Below, in pieces: positions 16,704 to 25,139 of a stretch of 41,180 bases of DNA. The translations under genes and the position numbers were made by a program. The notes beneath the pieces are model-generated. The model did no database searches and was not told the DNA's origin. It saw nothing but the letters and a program-made list of their open reading frames with translations. Every line of letters begins with the position of its first letter. Position 1 is the first letter of the stretch. Origin of the DNA: Bacteroidales bacterium (GTDB lineage Bacteria; Bacteroidota; Bacteroidia; Bacteroidales; JAADJA01). The stretch spans positions 1 through 41,180 of the forward strand of contig JAFGBL010000161.1 in assembly GCA_016933115.1 (NCBI GenBank). The letters are read 5' to 3'.

Positions 16704-17600
16704 ATGAAAACGATTAATGTAATTGTATATGTCTTATCAGCAATTTTAATAGTGGCCGCAGTCAGCGGATTTCTTTTATTTAACGATTACCAGAAAGACC
16801 AAAATGCCAAAATTCAGTCGGAAGAAACCCGGAATGACGCCCTGTCAATAAAATTGCACCAACGCGATTCGCTTGTAAACGATTACCTGGCTACATTCAA
16901 TGAAATTGATTCTGCCCTTCGGTACATCAAGGAACAGGAAAAATTACTGGGAGCACAGTCGAAGGATGTAGAATTTGCCGGTGATTCCAAAAAACAAATT
17001 GTAAAGGACATCCAAATGGTAAATGACCTGATTGCAAAGAATAAGGAAAAAATTGCCGATCTGAATAAAAAACTGAAACAATCAGGTATTGAAATCAAAA
17101 GCCTCAATGATAAGCTGTTGTCTTTGAGTCAAACAATTGAGGAAAGGGATAGAAGTATTGAAGCGCTTACGGCTGAAATTTCAAAAAGAGACCAGGAGTT
17201 GGGTGAACTTTCCGAAATAATTGCCAAGGTCGAAGATTCTGTCCAAACGCAGAAAAAAATTATCGATTATCAAACGAACCAGTTAAATAAAGCCTACATT
17301 GCTTATGGTAACTATAAAGAGTTGAAAGAGAAGAACATCCTGACGAAAGACGGAGGATTCCTTGGATTGGGCAAAATCATAACATTGAATGACGACTTGT
17401 CTAAGGATTACTTTACCGAAGTTGACATTACCAAAGCAAAGAGTTTTCCGGTATTCTCAAAAGAAGCCGAATTAATAACTGAGCACCCTGCGGGATCTTA
17501 TGAGTGGGTTACCGAAAATGATACCATCACTTATATGATGGTTCTCAACCCCGATGAGTTCTGGAAAATTTCGAAGTACGCAGTGGTCGAAACTAAATAA
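16704..17600 (+). CDS. Envelope coiled-coil protein, Cbp1-like family
   Basis: This 298-residue protein has one N-terminal membrane helix or uncleaved signal (about 5-26) and a long Lys/Glu/Ile/Leu coiled coil (about 35-195). A compact C-terminal domain follows: KDYFTEVDITKAKSFPVFSKEAELITEHPAGSY, ending in a FWKISKYAVVE segment. From memory this C-terminal pattern matches a Bacteroidota family often labelled Cbp1-like collagen-binding adhesin; I could not search, and adhesion is not shown by the sequence. GGAGA sits 8 bases before the ATG, an unusually clear ribosome binding site for this genome. The gene follows the NtrC-type regulator after 219 bases holding three TCAAATTGA repeats and a sigma-54-like promoter, and ends in a strong terminator, so it is probably transcribed alone. 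Confidence 0.72.
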   Translation: MKTINVIVYVLSAILIVAAVSGFLLFNDYQKDQNAKIQSEETRNDALSIKLHQRDSLVNDYLATFNEIDSALRYIKEQEKLLGAQSKDVEFAGDSKKQIVKDIQMVNDLIAKNKEKIADLNKKLKQSGIEIKSLNDKLLSLSQTIEERDRSIEALTAEISKRDQELGELSEIIAKVEDSVQTQKKIIDYQTNQLNKAYIAYGNYKELKEKNILTKDGGFLGLGKIITLNDDLSKDYFTEVDITKAKSFPVFSKEAELITEHPAGSYEWVTENDTITYMMVLNPDEFWKISKYAVVETK

Positions 17601-17631
17601 TCTCTCGCTACGCTTTACCATTAGTTTGATG

Positions 17632-17668
17632 AAAGAACAGGGACCCAACCCCCTGTTCTTTTTTTTTA
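17632..17668 (+). terminator. Rho-independent terminator of coiled-coil gene
   Basis: AAAGAACAGGG (17632-17642) pairs perfectly with CCCTGTTCTTT (17651-17661) around an 8-base loop and runs into a T tract of about nine. It lies 32 bases after the stop at 17600. Confidence 0.9.
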
Positions 17669-17704
17669 TTCTCTGGGATTAGGAACGGAAGTAAATTAAA
17701 CCGC

Positions 17705-18151
17705 TCAAATGATTTCCAGGATTTTGAATTTATTGTTATTAAAGGTAAACTCCTCCCCCGCTTTTCTGCCTTGTAATGCCTTAAAAATGGGGACTTGTGG
17801 CGAGATTGCAAAAAATGTCTGGTTATTCACCTCCAGTTTTCCCAATCCGATGCTGACAAATATATTTTGTTTATCGGTAAATACCAATGCTCCGAATTCG
17901 ACTTTATCTAGCTTTTTACCAGGTTCAATGCGACCCAGAATATCCTTTTGCTCCATAGCTTTTGAAAGCTGAAGCGCATACATATCGCGTTTGCGCAATA
18001 ACTGGGTTCTGAACGAATCATACCGGTCCTTGGGTGGGCCATATTCATTGGCGGCTTTTTGCGATTCATCGACTGCAGCTTTCAAATTTCGGATCGTTTC
18101 CGACTGCATCGATTTACATACTTCCAAAACTTTGTGCTTTATTCCAGACAT
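17705..18151 (-). CDS. Stand-alone GreA/GreB C-terminal-like protein
   Basis: The protein is 148 residues from the ATG at 18151. The frame opens at 18172, but a TAAATTTG box overlaps that position. The N-terminal half is helical and charged (MSGIKHKVLEVCKSMQSE...), with a mid segment SFRTQLLRKRDMYALQLSKAM. The C-terminal half (about 80-148) has the FKBP-like fold pattern of GreA: VEFGALVFTDKQNIFVSIGLGK, then FFAISPQVPIFKALQGRKAGEEFTF and KILEI, matching the SP-x-P-x-x-x-AL-x-G-x-x-x-G-x-x motif. Unlike true GreA, the N-terminus does not clearly form the acidic-tipped hairpin. An effect on RNA polymerase is possible but unproven. Homologues are sometimes mislabelled as 3-oxoacyl-ACP synthase; nothing here resembles a thiolase fold. 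Confidence 0.7.
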   Translation of the reverse strand: MSGIKHKVLEVCKSMQSETIRNLKAAVDESQKAANEYGPPKDRYDSFRTQLLRKRDMYALQLSKAMEQKDILGRIEPGKKLDKVEFGALVFTDKQNIFVSIGLGKLEVNNQTFFAISPQVPIFKALQGRKAGEEFTFNNNKFKILEII

Positions 18152-18169
18152 GAATTGATTTTTTCTACG

Positions 18170-18177
18170 CAAATTTA
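18170..18177 (-). promoter_or_regulatory. -7 promoter box for GreA-like gene
   Basis: Reverse-strand TAAATTTG followed by CG matches TAnnTTTG, 18 bases before the ATG at 18151, and excludes the upstream start at 18172. Confidence 0.5.
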
Positions 18178-18357
18178 GCGATAAGTTACTTATTGAACAC
18201 GAATTATAAAATGCATTATCACATCCCCAAAATCATCATGATTTGGATGAAATGAGCGTGATGTTCATTTAAATTCCCATATTATAAAAACGTTTATTAA
18301 TTACAACATGTTGACAATTATTTAAGTTTAACATCAAATGCAATTTATAAAGATTTT

Positions 18358-18365
18358 TATCTTTG
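18358..18365 (+). promoter_or_regulatory. -7 promoter box for peroxiredoxin gene
   Basis: TATCTTTG followed by CAAT matches TAnnTTTG, 45 bases before the ATG at 18411. I see no convincing OxyR or PerR operator in the AT-rich DNA between 18152 and 18358. Confidence 0.55.
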
Positions 18366-18410
18366 CAATATCATATGAATTAAATTAAGGCTAACCAAAG
18401 TAATTACAAA

Positions 18411-19049
18411 ATGGGAGTATTAGTAGGAAGAAAAGCACCTCTGTTTGAAGCTGATGCTGTGATAAACGGGGGAGAATTCGTTGAAAAATTTTCATTGGAC
18501 CAATATATTGGGAAAAAGTATGTGATTTTTTTCTTTTATCCACTGGATTTCACATTTGTTTGTCCGACTGAAATCCTTGCTTTTCAGAAGAAACTCGAAG
18601 AATTTGAAAAAAGAGATGTGGCCATCGTAGGTTGTTCAATTGATTCAAAATATTCACATTGGGCATGGCTCAATACCGAACCGAAAAACGGTGGTATCAA
18701 GGGAATAACTTTCCCATTGGTATCGGATATTTCGAAAACCATTTCGGAAAATTATGATGTCCTGGCCGGAGAATACGATTATGATGAAGAAAACGATTTG
18801 TCAGTATTCGATGGGGATGCTGTTGCATTCAGAGGCCTTTTCCTGATCGATAAACAAGGTGTGGTAAGGCATCAGGTGGTGAATGACATGCCTTTTGGAA
18901 GAAGCATTGAAGAAACCCTGCGTATGGTGGATGCTTTAAGGCACTATGAAGAACATGGAGAGTTTTGTCCGGCCGATTGGCATCCTGGAGATGATGCTCT
19001 GAATGAAACCGCCGAAAGTGTAGCAGAATACCTTTCGAAACATGGATGA
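18411..19049 (+). CDS. Typical 2-Cys peroxiredoxin (AhpC/Prx1 type)
   Basis: This 212-residue cytosolic peroxidase has the peroxidatic Cys51 in FYPLDFTFVCPTEI and the resolving Cys186 in HGEFCPADWHPGD. The GGI segment near 94-96 and RGLFLIDKQGVVRH are also typical. It reduces hydrogen peroxide and organic peroxides, with electrons from a thioredoxin-like or AhpF-like partner that is not in the window. An acidic insertion of about ten residues near 121-136 (EYDYDEENDLSVFDGD) lengthens the loop before RGLF compared with usual AhpC proteins. The gene is monocistronic: it has its own promoter box and a hairpin terminator 22 bases after the stop. Its only protective companion here is rubrerythrin, 8 kb away. 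Confidence 0.95.
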   Translation: MGVLVGRKAPLFEADAVINGGEFVEKFSLDQYIGKKYVIFFFYPLDFTFVCPTEILAFQKKLEEFEKRDVAIVGCSIDSKYSHWAWLNTEPKNGGIKGITFPLVSDISKTISENYDVLAGEYDYDEENDLSVFDGDAVAFRGLFLIDKQGVVRHQVVNDMPFGRSIEETLRMVDALRHYEEHGEFCPADWHPGDDALNETAESVAEYLSKHG

Positions 19050-19071
19050 TTAAAAATTTGAAAACATATAT

Positions 19072-19097
19072 AGGCAGTAGGAGTACTGCCTTTTTTT
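19072..19097 (+). terminator. Rho-independent terminator of peroxiredoxin gene
   Basis: AGGCAGTA (19072-19079) pairs with TACTGCCT (19084-19091) around GGAG and continues into a seven-T tract. The T tract contains the last bases of the convergent giant gene's stop codon (19096-19098). Confidence 0.88.
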
Positions 19098-22000
19098 ATC
19101 TGAGCAGGGTCACATTCCCTTTGTCTATTGTCTTTTGCCCACCCTTGTAGAGTAGGGAAATTTGCCAGGTATAAACACCTATAGGTTGCGGTTTTCCTGT
19201 ATTGTTTAACCTGCCGTTCCAAAATTCATTGTAATTCCTGGTGTGAAATACCTCCTGCCCCCAGCGATCAAAAATGGACAATTCAAATTCCTTCAGGTCG
19301 GTTCCGATCCCTTTTATTTCAAACTCATTATTGAATTTATCGCCATTGGGTGAAAAAGCGGTTGGAGCCAATACCCTGAAATGAACGTCGATGAAAATAC
19401 TGTCAGTGGCTTTGCAGAAATGGTCATCGGTAACAATCACGGTGTAGATGCCCCCGCCCAGGGGATCTATATCCTGTGTTTCCGCACCGGTGTTCCAAAG
19501 ATAATAATAGGGTTCCGTGCCGCCATTTACCGTTAGGTCAATGGATCCCAGTTCTGTTACTCCGTCAACTCCTTTCAAATTGAGCAGGAGATCGTCAGGT
19601 TCGGTCAGTACTACTAACCTTTCGGCCTGGCAATTTAAATCATCCTGTATGATAAGCGAATATTCTCCGGCAGCAAGCTGATCGATGGTCTGTCCGCTTG
19701 AATAGTATTCACTATTTTTATACCAGGTAAAATCGGTATAATTGCCGGTTCCCCCTTCAATCTCAGTAATTTCTATCATGCCCGATCCGTCATTGAAACA
19801 GGATAAATCGGTGCCAATCAACGAAAAGGTAAGTTCGGGAATTTCGTTTATTTCTATTGGTTGAATTATTGCAGGACAATTATGATCATCCACGACTTCA
19901 ACATCGTAAATTCCGGGTGATAAATAATAAACATTCAAAGTGTTATCAGGTATTGTGGATGACCAGTCAATTGAATAGGGTTCTGTGCCTCCGGTAATGC
20001 TGATATGTGCTTCACCGTTATAGGCATCAAAACACGATGCCCTTGTCTCGAACTGGAGTTGCAATGAATCCGGTTGGAGAACATCGACCGGAATAAAAGA
20101 TTCGCATTGTTCTCCGTCTTCAATTTCAAGGTAATAGGTGCCTGCTGTAATCCCGTAAATATTCATTGTGGAATCGATCAGTTGGTCATCCAGGTACCAG
20201 TGGATGTCATAAGGCTCAACCCCGGAATAAATGTCTATTTCAATAGAACCATCCGAAAAACCAAAACAACTCACTGAATCGATATCAAAATCGATGCCCA
20301 GGAAACAACCGACAAAGAGGGTATCGTATTTTATACAACCCGGGCCTTCGTCATAAACCACTTGCAGGCAATAATACCCTTTTTCGGTAACAGTAATACA
20401 CATCTCATTGCTGAGTACCTCGCCGGTTGTACAATTTTTCCATTCATAAATTGTTGTGGAGCCTCCATTAAAACGGTCGGCACATAAATATAAAGTATCT
20501 CCCTCCAATATTGAGGTATCATTCCCCAGGCTGTAATTCTGCAAGGCATTATGGAACAACCAACCCTGGTTGGAATTGTCGATATCAGTACTAAAATTTC
20601 CGGCATCAAAAACCGCATTACCACTGGCCAAAATGTGGGACATTTCAATCAATTCTCCCCACACCGTGTCGGTTTCCTTATGAACCCCGGCCATCATAGA
20701 GGAACTGGATTGCATGTAAATCGGCTGGCAATTATTCCCCCTAACGTCGAATTGGTCCTTGATGGTTTGAACCGTATTTCCTTCCAGTGTATAGGAATAT
20801 CCCGGTGAGAACGACAGGGTATCGAACAAATTGAAACCGTTTATGTTTCCATCTCCTTTGAATATGGTGTGACCGTAATCTCCTGAACCGTTAATCAAAC
20901 CAGTTGAGTCAACTTGCATAAATCCAATGGTGTCCTGCCCAAAGACAGAACCATTGGCATTGAATAACAAGGAATCGATGCTGTAAACATTGGCTGACGA
21001 TAAATTTGATTCATTTATCGATCCTGCCCCACCAAAGCTCACTTTCTTTGCCGTGACATGGCTGTTGTAACCCATCATTATTCCCTGATCAGCAAAAACC
21101 ACATCATTGAAATAAATAGAATCGTTCAGATAAGTCTCAACGAATTGTTCGTTCAATACCGAAGTAAGCGTAAGGTCGTGATACGGGCTGAAATTCCCGT
21201 ACCTGTGATAAAATCTTCCGGAATCGATTTCGACATGGGAATTGTTCTCCAGCAGATTAAAATACGTTCCATTAACAATGAAATCGTGGCAAACATGGAT
21301 AAACGATGTATCGGGATTGAATGTCCGCGGTGTTGAATAATTTGAATTGAAATCATAACAACCGATGGCAAAACCCATTGTATTTAACCGGCCGTATTTA
21401 TAGAATATTACATTTTTGTTACATACTTCAAGGCTCAGGTCAAGTTCATCCTGCAAGGTCCATTCGCCTCCTTTGCCATTAAAATAAACATTGTTTTGTA
21501 CATTATGGAATTTAATGCCATTGGGTTGGATATATTCGCCCGTGTCGTTCGATTCAAAAAATATCTCTCCGGGAAAAGTAAATTCCATATCCGGGTTAAA
21601 CAGCAAAGAGCCAAAAATCAAGAGTTCGTAATTTGAGCTTGTTCCTGAGAAATCCGGGGTAAGACCTACATCTAGCCATAACAAGTCGTGCGCAAATGCA
21701 TTATTCAGATTAATTTTAACTACTTGATCGGCTTCGGAAAAAGAATTGTGATCAAAAATTACAGTATCATAAGGTGTAGGAATACAATAACCACCCGGCC
21801 CTCCTGAAAAATCCGACCAATTCAATGGTTCGTTCCAATTGCCGTTCCCACCTACCCAATACAATGTGCCCGGGGTTACCTGGTTGACTATCCACCCTGT
21901 ATTATTTCCCAAATCCACTGAATTACTTGCAAGGAATACCGCACTGCCTCCCGCATTGATATCCTGAATGGTGGTATATTCAACTTCAACCTGGTCGGTG

Positions 22001-24009
22001 TTGGAATGAAAATTAAACGTTTCCCCGAAATTCTGTGAACGGATCAGAATGGGCCCGGTACACTCACCCGAAGGCCAAATTTCATCATAAATGGTCTGTG
22101 TTCTGCCAGGTTCAAATTCATATCTGTTACCTGGCGTAAATGACAGGGTATCATATGCATTAGTACCATAAATTAAACCGTTACTTGCAAAAATAACCCG
22201 GTTAAACTTGCATAAAACCGAATTCTTGGTAGATAGGTTGGCCGAATGGTAAGCCGAGGAGAAAGTAACATTGTGGAATTGCAAAGTGTCAGAAATTTCA
22301 GCATAATTACAAAATGTAGCATTGCTTGCCGTTAAATTGATAGTCGATTGCCCTGCATTTAAAAACAGATTTTCCGTATTTAAATTCCATGAAGGATAGG
22401 GTGAAGTTCCGGTAATTTCAATGGTAGCCGACCCAAGGTCCAATCCACGCAGGAACGCGCTATCGGAATGAAATGTTTTACTTATTACATAATCTGTATT
22501 AAAGGCAAGAACTCCTTTATAAAAATAAATATTGCCATTTACTTTCAGACTGTCATAAACAAACCATCCGCCTTTACCGTCAAAGATCAGGTTGGAATAA
22601 AATATCTGATGGGCGGTTTTAATGGTTTGGCTACCCGTTGAATCACTAAAATAAACCGGGCCGGGAAAATTATTTGTCATGAATGGGTTGAACTGCAAGG
22701 ATCCATAAAGCCTGAGCATAGCACCGGATGCAGATGAGGCAAGGATGGCGGGGTATTCTCCCGTCCAGATCATATCCTTCACTTCGGTTTTTTGCTGGTC
22801 GATATTTACCGTATCGGATCCGGAAAAAGAATTATTGTCGAAAAATACATTGTCATAAACGATAGGTACGCAGTCGGCATCTGGGCCATTCGGTGTTGAA
22901 GACCAATGGGTGGTATCGGTCCAGTTTCCGGTTCCGTTGACCCAGTACATATCACGACTGTCGGTTAAAATGTTAATTCCTGTATTGTTACCATAATCAA
23001 CCGAATTATGCGCAAAAAAAGCACCTCCTGAGGCCATGATCGCACGCATACTTTTCAGAGCCACAAAGGATACTTCTATATCACCCGAAGTTTTAGCAAT
23101 GATGGCTTGTGTAGCATTCGATGAAGAAATTTCAACCAATCCTGAACAACCTCTAGCATTAAGGTTCTCGTTGATGGTTTGGGTACTTCCTCCCTCAAAC
23201 TTATATTTCATTTCGGATACGAGCGTCAGGTTATCAAACGAATTGGAATTTTTAATGAGGGTATTATTTTGCAAAACTACATCATGATAGGCCAATGCGC
23301 CACCATCGAAAGTAAATTCCGAATTAAGGTCGGAATTGGCAAACCGGATAACCGAAGTCCCTTTATCGAGCATCATATATCCATTAATTTGCCATTTACC
23401 GCCTGCGGCATTGATGATAATCTCTGATGATCCCAGATCCAGGTTTCTGGGATTGTTTGATAAGGAATAAAAATTTCCACAAATCAACTGGTATTCCTGA
23501 AGGTTGAGGGATCCGTAATCGAAATAAATGTTTTTATTTCCAATATCCACATCGCTTTGAAAGGCCCACATTCCATTGTCTTCAAAATACAGGTGACTTT
23601 TCAGGCTAATGCCGGCAGTTTGGATGAATTGCTGGGAATTTCCTGAATTAAAATGTACATTGCCATTGAATTGAACATCCATATTTGAATTCAGAATCAT
23701 AGAACCGTGAATAGTCAACTCCTTGTTCCCGGCCAATATGGGATTCATGGTAGCACCGGCCCAGTCAAAATGGTTGCATGCAGCAGCTACATCAATAGTA
23801 ACGGTTTGATTTGGAGACGTAAATGATGTAGCATTGAAATAAACATTATCTGCATAAGTGGGCAAACCGGGGGCGGAAGAGGACCAATGCAACGTATCCG
23901 ACCAGTTACCGCTACCACCGACCCAAAAGAAATCATTTCCCTGTCCGAAACAATGAGTCTTTAAAAACAATAGAGTCGTAAATATCAGTATACCTAGTAT
24001 TCTCCCCAT
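19096..24009 (-). CDS. Giant surface protein with three tandem modules and T9SS type B signal
   Basis: This 1637-residue protein has a signal peptide at 1-22. Three tandem modules begin FFWVGGSGNWSDTLHWSS (28), MYWVNGTGNWTDTTHWSS (354) and LYWVGGNGNWNEPLNWSD (717), of about 326, 363 and 434 residues. Each has a beta-rich stretch (probably a beta-helix), a late Q-T-I motif (TQTINENLN, TQTIYDEIW, VQTIKDQFD), and ends like SVDYGNNTG. An Ig-like segment (about 1155-1236) follows, then four SprB-like repeats (about 1245-1542; signature SCF..G then GGTEPY..DW, G.Y...V.D...C). The end (1548-1637) is a CHU_C gliding-type domain with APTAFSPNGDKFNNEF and IFDRWGQEVF. It should be exported by T9SS to the surface; adhesion or gliding is inference. 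Confidence 0.9.
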   Translation of the reverse strand: MGRILGILIFTTLLFLKTHCFGQGNDFFWVGGSGNWSDTLHWSSSAPGLPTYADNVYFNATSFTSPNQTVTIDVAAACNHFDWAGATMNPILAGNKELTIHGSMILNSNMDVQFNGNVHFNSGNSQQFIQTAGISLKSHLYFEDNGMWAFQSDVDIGNKNIYFDYGSLNLQEYQLICGNFYSLSNNPRNLDLGSSEIIINAAGGKWQINGYMMLDKGTSVIRFANSDLNSEFTFDGGALAYHDVVLQNNTLIKNSNSFDNLTLVSEMKYKFEGGSTQTINENLNARGCSGLVEISSSNATQAIIAKTSGDIEVSFVALKSMRAIMASGGAFFAHNSVDYGNNTGINILTDSRDMYWVNGTGNWTDTTHWSSTPNGPDADCVPIVYDNVFFDNNSFSGSDTVNIDQQKTEVKDMIWTGEYPAILASSASGAMLRLYGSLQFNPFMTNNFPGPVYFSDSTGSQTIKTAHQIFYSNLIFDGKGGWFVYDSLKVNGNIYFYKGVLAFNTDYVISKTFHSDSAFLRGLDLGSATIEITGTSPYPSWNLNTENLFLNAGQSTINLTASNATFCNYAEISDTLQFHNVTFSSAYHSANLSTKNSVLCKFNRVIFASNGLIYGTNAYDTLSFTPGNRYEFEPGRTQTIYDEIWPSGECTGPILIRSQNFGETFNFHSNTDQVEVEYTTIQDINAGGSAVFLASNSVDLGNNTGWIVNQVTPGTLYWVGGNGNWNEPLNWSDFSGGPGGYCIPTPYDTVIFDHNSFSEADQVVKINLNNAFAHDLLWLDVGLTPDFSGTSSNYELLIFGSLLFNPDMEFTFPGEIFFESNDTGEYIQPNGIKFHNVQNNVYFNGKGGEWTLQDELDLSLEVCNKNVIFYKYGRLNTMGFAIGCYDFNSNYSTPRTFNPDTSFIHVCHDFIVNGTYFNLLENNSHVEIDSGRFYHRYGNFSPYHDLTLTSVLNEQFVETYLNDSIYFNDVVFADQGIMMGYNSHVTAKKVSFGGAGSINESNLSSANVYSIDSLLFNANGSVFGQDTIGFMQVDSTGLINGSGDYGHTIFKGDGNINGFNLFDTLSFSPGYSYTLEGNTVQTIKDQFDVRGNNCQPIYMQSSSSMMAGVHKETDTVWGELIEMSHILASGNAVFDAGNFSTDIDNSNQGWLFHNALQNYSLGNDTSILEGDTLYLCADRFNGGSTTIYEWKNCTTGEVLSNEMCITVTEKGYYCLQVVYDEGPGCIKYDTLFVGCFLGIDFDIDSVSCFGFSDGSIEIDIYSGVEPYDIHWYLDDQLIDSTMNIYGITAGTYYLEIEDGEQCESFIPVDVLQPDSLQLQFETRASCFDAYNGEAHISITGGTEPYSIDWSSTIPDNTLNVYYLSPGIYDVEVVDDHNCPAIIQPIEINEIPELTFSLIGTDLSCFNDGSGMIEITEIEGGTGNYTDFTWYKNSEYYSSGQTIDQLAAGEYSLIIQDDLNCQAERLVVLTEPDDLLLNLKGVDGVTELGSIDLTVNGGTEPYYYLWNTGAETQDIDPLGGGIYTVIVTDDHFCKATDSIFIDVHFRVLAPTAFSPNGDKFNNEFEIKGIGTDLKEFELSIFDRWGQEVFHTRNYNEFWNGRLNNTGKPQPIGVYTWQISLLYKGGQKTIDKGNVTLLR

Positions 24010-24016
24010 CCTACAA

Positions 24017-24033
24017 TAGCAATTTTATTGCTA
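24017..24033. repeat. Dyad just upstream of giant gene start
   Basis: TAGCAAT and ATTGCTA form perfect 7-base arms around TTT, ending 8 bases before the giant gene's ATG (24009). It may be an operator or a leader hairpin controlling translation. Confidence 0.4.
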
Positions 24034-24175
24034 AACGGTTATTAATTAGTTTCAAAAATCAAGCAAATCTCTTACACTCTGATATAATATAAATCCGGTT
24101 AAAGCATTTCTCCTTTAAAATATTTAGTTTTTGGATTTTGACCTGTCTGTTTGAAGGAACCGGACTTTTCGGACG

Positions 24176-24197
24176 TAAAAATATTAAAATATTTTTA
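24176..24197. repeat. 22-base all-AT palindrome
   Basis: TAAAAATATT and AATATTTTTA flank AA as a perfect inverted repeat. Its AT-only content makes chance origin possible. It lies about 170 bases upstream of the giant gene and 300 before the deacetylase. Confidence 0.3.
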
Positions 24198-24502
24198 ATA
24201 TATTAATGTCAAGTTTTTCACTTTGAATTAAATGCGGGTAATTTTTATTATTTTTGACCACTATTTATCTTCTTTTTCTCCCATTACCAGTGTGGTTGGA
24301 GGAGTTTAATAAAAATTGAAAAAAAGCATGAAGAAAATTTTTTTTAGTAGAATGTATGATATTTTGTCAAATATTATTTTTACCTGATTAAGAATTTTTC
24401 AGGTTAAATTTTGCTAATTGCAATATATGATTTTTGGATTTTATTGTAGATTCGACAAATGAAAGAAGGTGTTAAATCACAAGACCAAAATTACAATCAA
24501 CA

Positions 24503-25135
24503 ATGTATTTTGTAAGGACTCCTTTTCTGCTTAAATTGTTTTATAACCGGGTTATCTGGGAAGTTCCCCGAAAGGAAAAATCGATTTACCTAACTTTCGA
24601 CGACGGACCGGATGAAATAGCCACCCCTGCCCTTTTACAATTGCTTGATAAGTTCAATGCAAAAGCTACCTTCTTTTGTACAGGTAAAAAGGCCAAAAAA
24701 TATCCCGATATTGTGAAAAATATATTAACTCAAGGCCACTCTATTGGGAATCATGGATTTGAGCACAAAAAATCTCACTTCATAAGCAATGCTGATATGA
24801 TGGCAGATGTTGAAAAATGTTCAGAATTCGTCAATTCAGATTTGTACAGGCCGCCCTACGGAAGGATCAATCCTTTACAAATACGGGAAATCAGGAAAAA
24901 ATACAAGATCGTTCTGTGGACGTTAATGCCGGGGGATTTTGACACACGCGTTTCAAAAGAGCTTTTGCTTAAAAGATCGATCCGTTATACGCAAAACGGG
25001 ACTATTCTCGTTTTTCATGACACACAAAAAACGATTGAAAAACTCATGTTTGTATTGCCGGAATTTTTAAGTTATTTTGCAGCACAGGGATATAATTTCC
25101 AAAAGCTAAGCATCCGGGATATTGATAAAAAATAA
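24503..25135 (+). CDS. Polysaccharide deacetylase (NodB domain, CE4)
   Basis: This 210-residue protein is nearly all NodB homology domain. Motif 1 is TFDDGP (31-36, catalytic base Asp33 and metal ligand Asp34). Motif 2 gives His84 and His88 in NHGFEH, with Gly replacing the usual Ser/Thr. Motif 3 is RPPYG (116-120). Motif 4 is LWTLMPGDFD (138-147). Motif 5 is LVFHDT with His172. All metal and catalytic positions are present, so it should be active on N-acetylated glycans, for example peptidoglycan. The N-terminus lacks a clear cleavable signal, so whether it acts inside or on the membrane surface is open. The Ig-like lipoprotein gene starts 4 bases after the stop, which suggests an operon. 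Confidence 0.9.
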   Translation: MYFVRTPFLLKLFYNRVIWEVPRKEKSIYLTFDDGPDEIATPALLQLLDKFNAKATFFCTGKKAKKYPDIVKNILTQGHSIGNHGFEHKKSHFISNADMMADVEKCSEFVNSDLYRPPYGRINPLQIREIRKKYKIVLWTLMPGDFDTRVSKELLLKRSIRYTQNGTILVFHDTQKTIEKLMFVLPEFLSYFAAQGYNFQKLSIRDIDKK

Positions 25136-25139
25136 TTCA

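Larger units (their letters stand above)
24010..24502. other. AT-rich divergent intergenic region
   Basis: These 493 bases lie between the giant gene (leftward) and the deacetylase (rightward). They are very AT-rich and hold no convincing open frame or RNA gene. Two palindromes are visible (24017-24033 and 24176-24197). I find no full TAnnTTTG box at normal distance for either gene, so the promoters are unidentified. Confidence 0.5.

Noticed and set aside
24176..24197. All-AT palindrome as a transcription terminator
   Set aside because: It has no GC in the stem and lies upstream of both divergent genes, so there is nothing to terminate.
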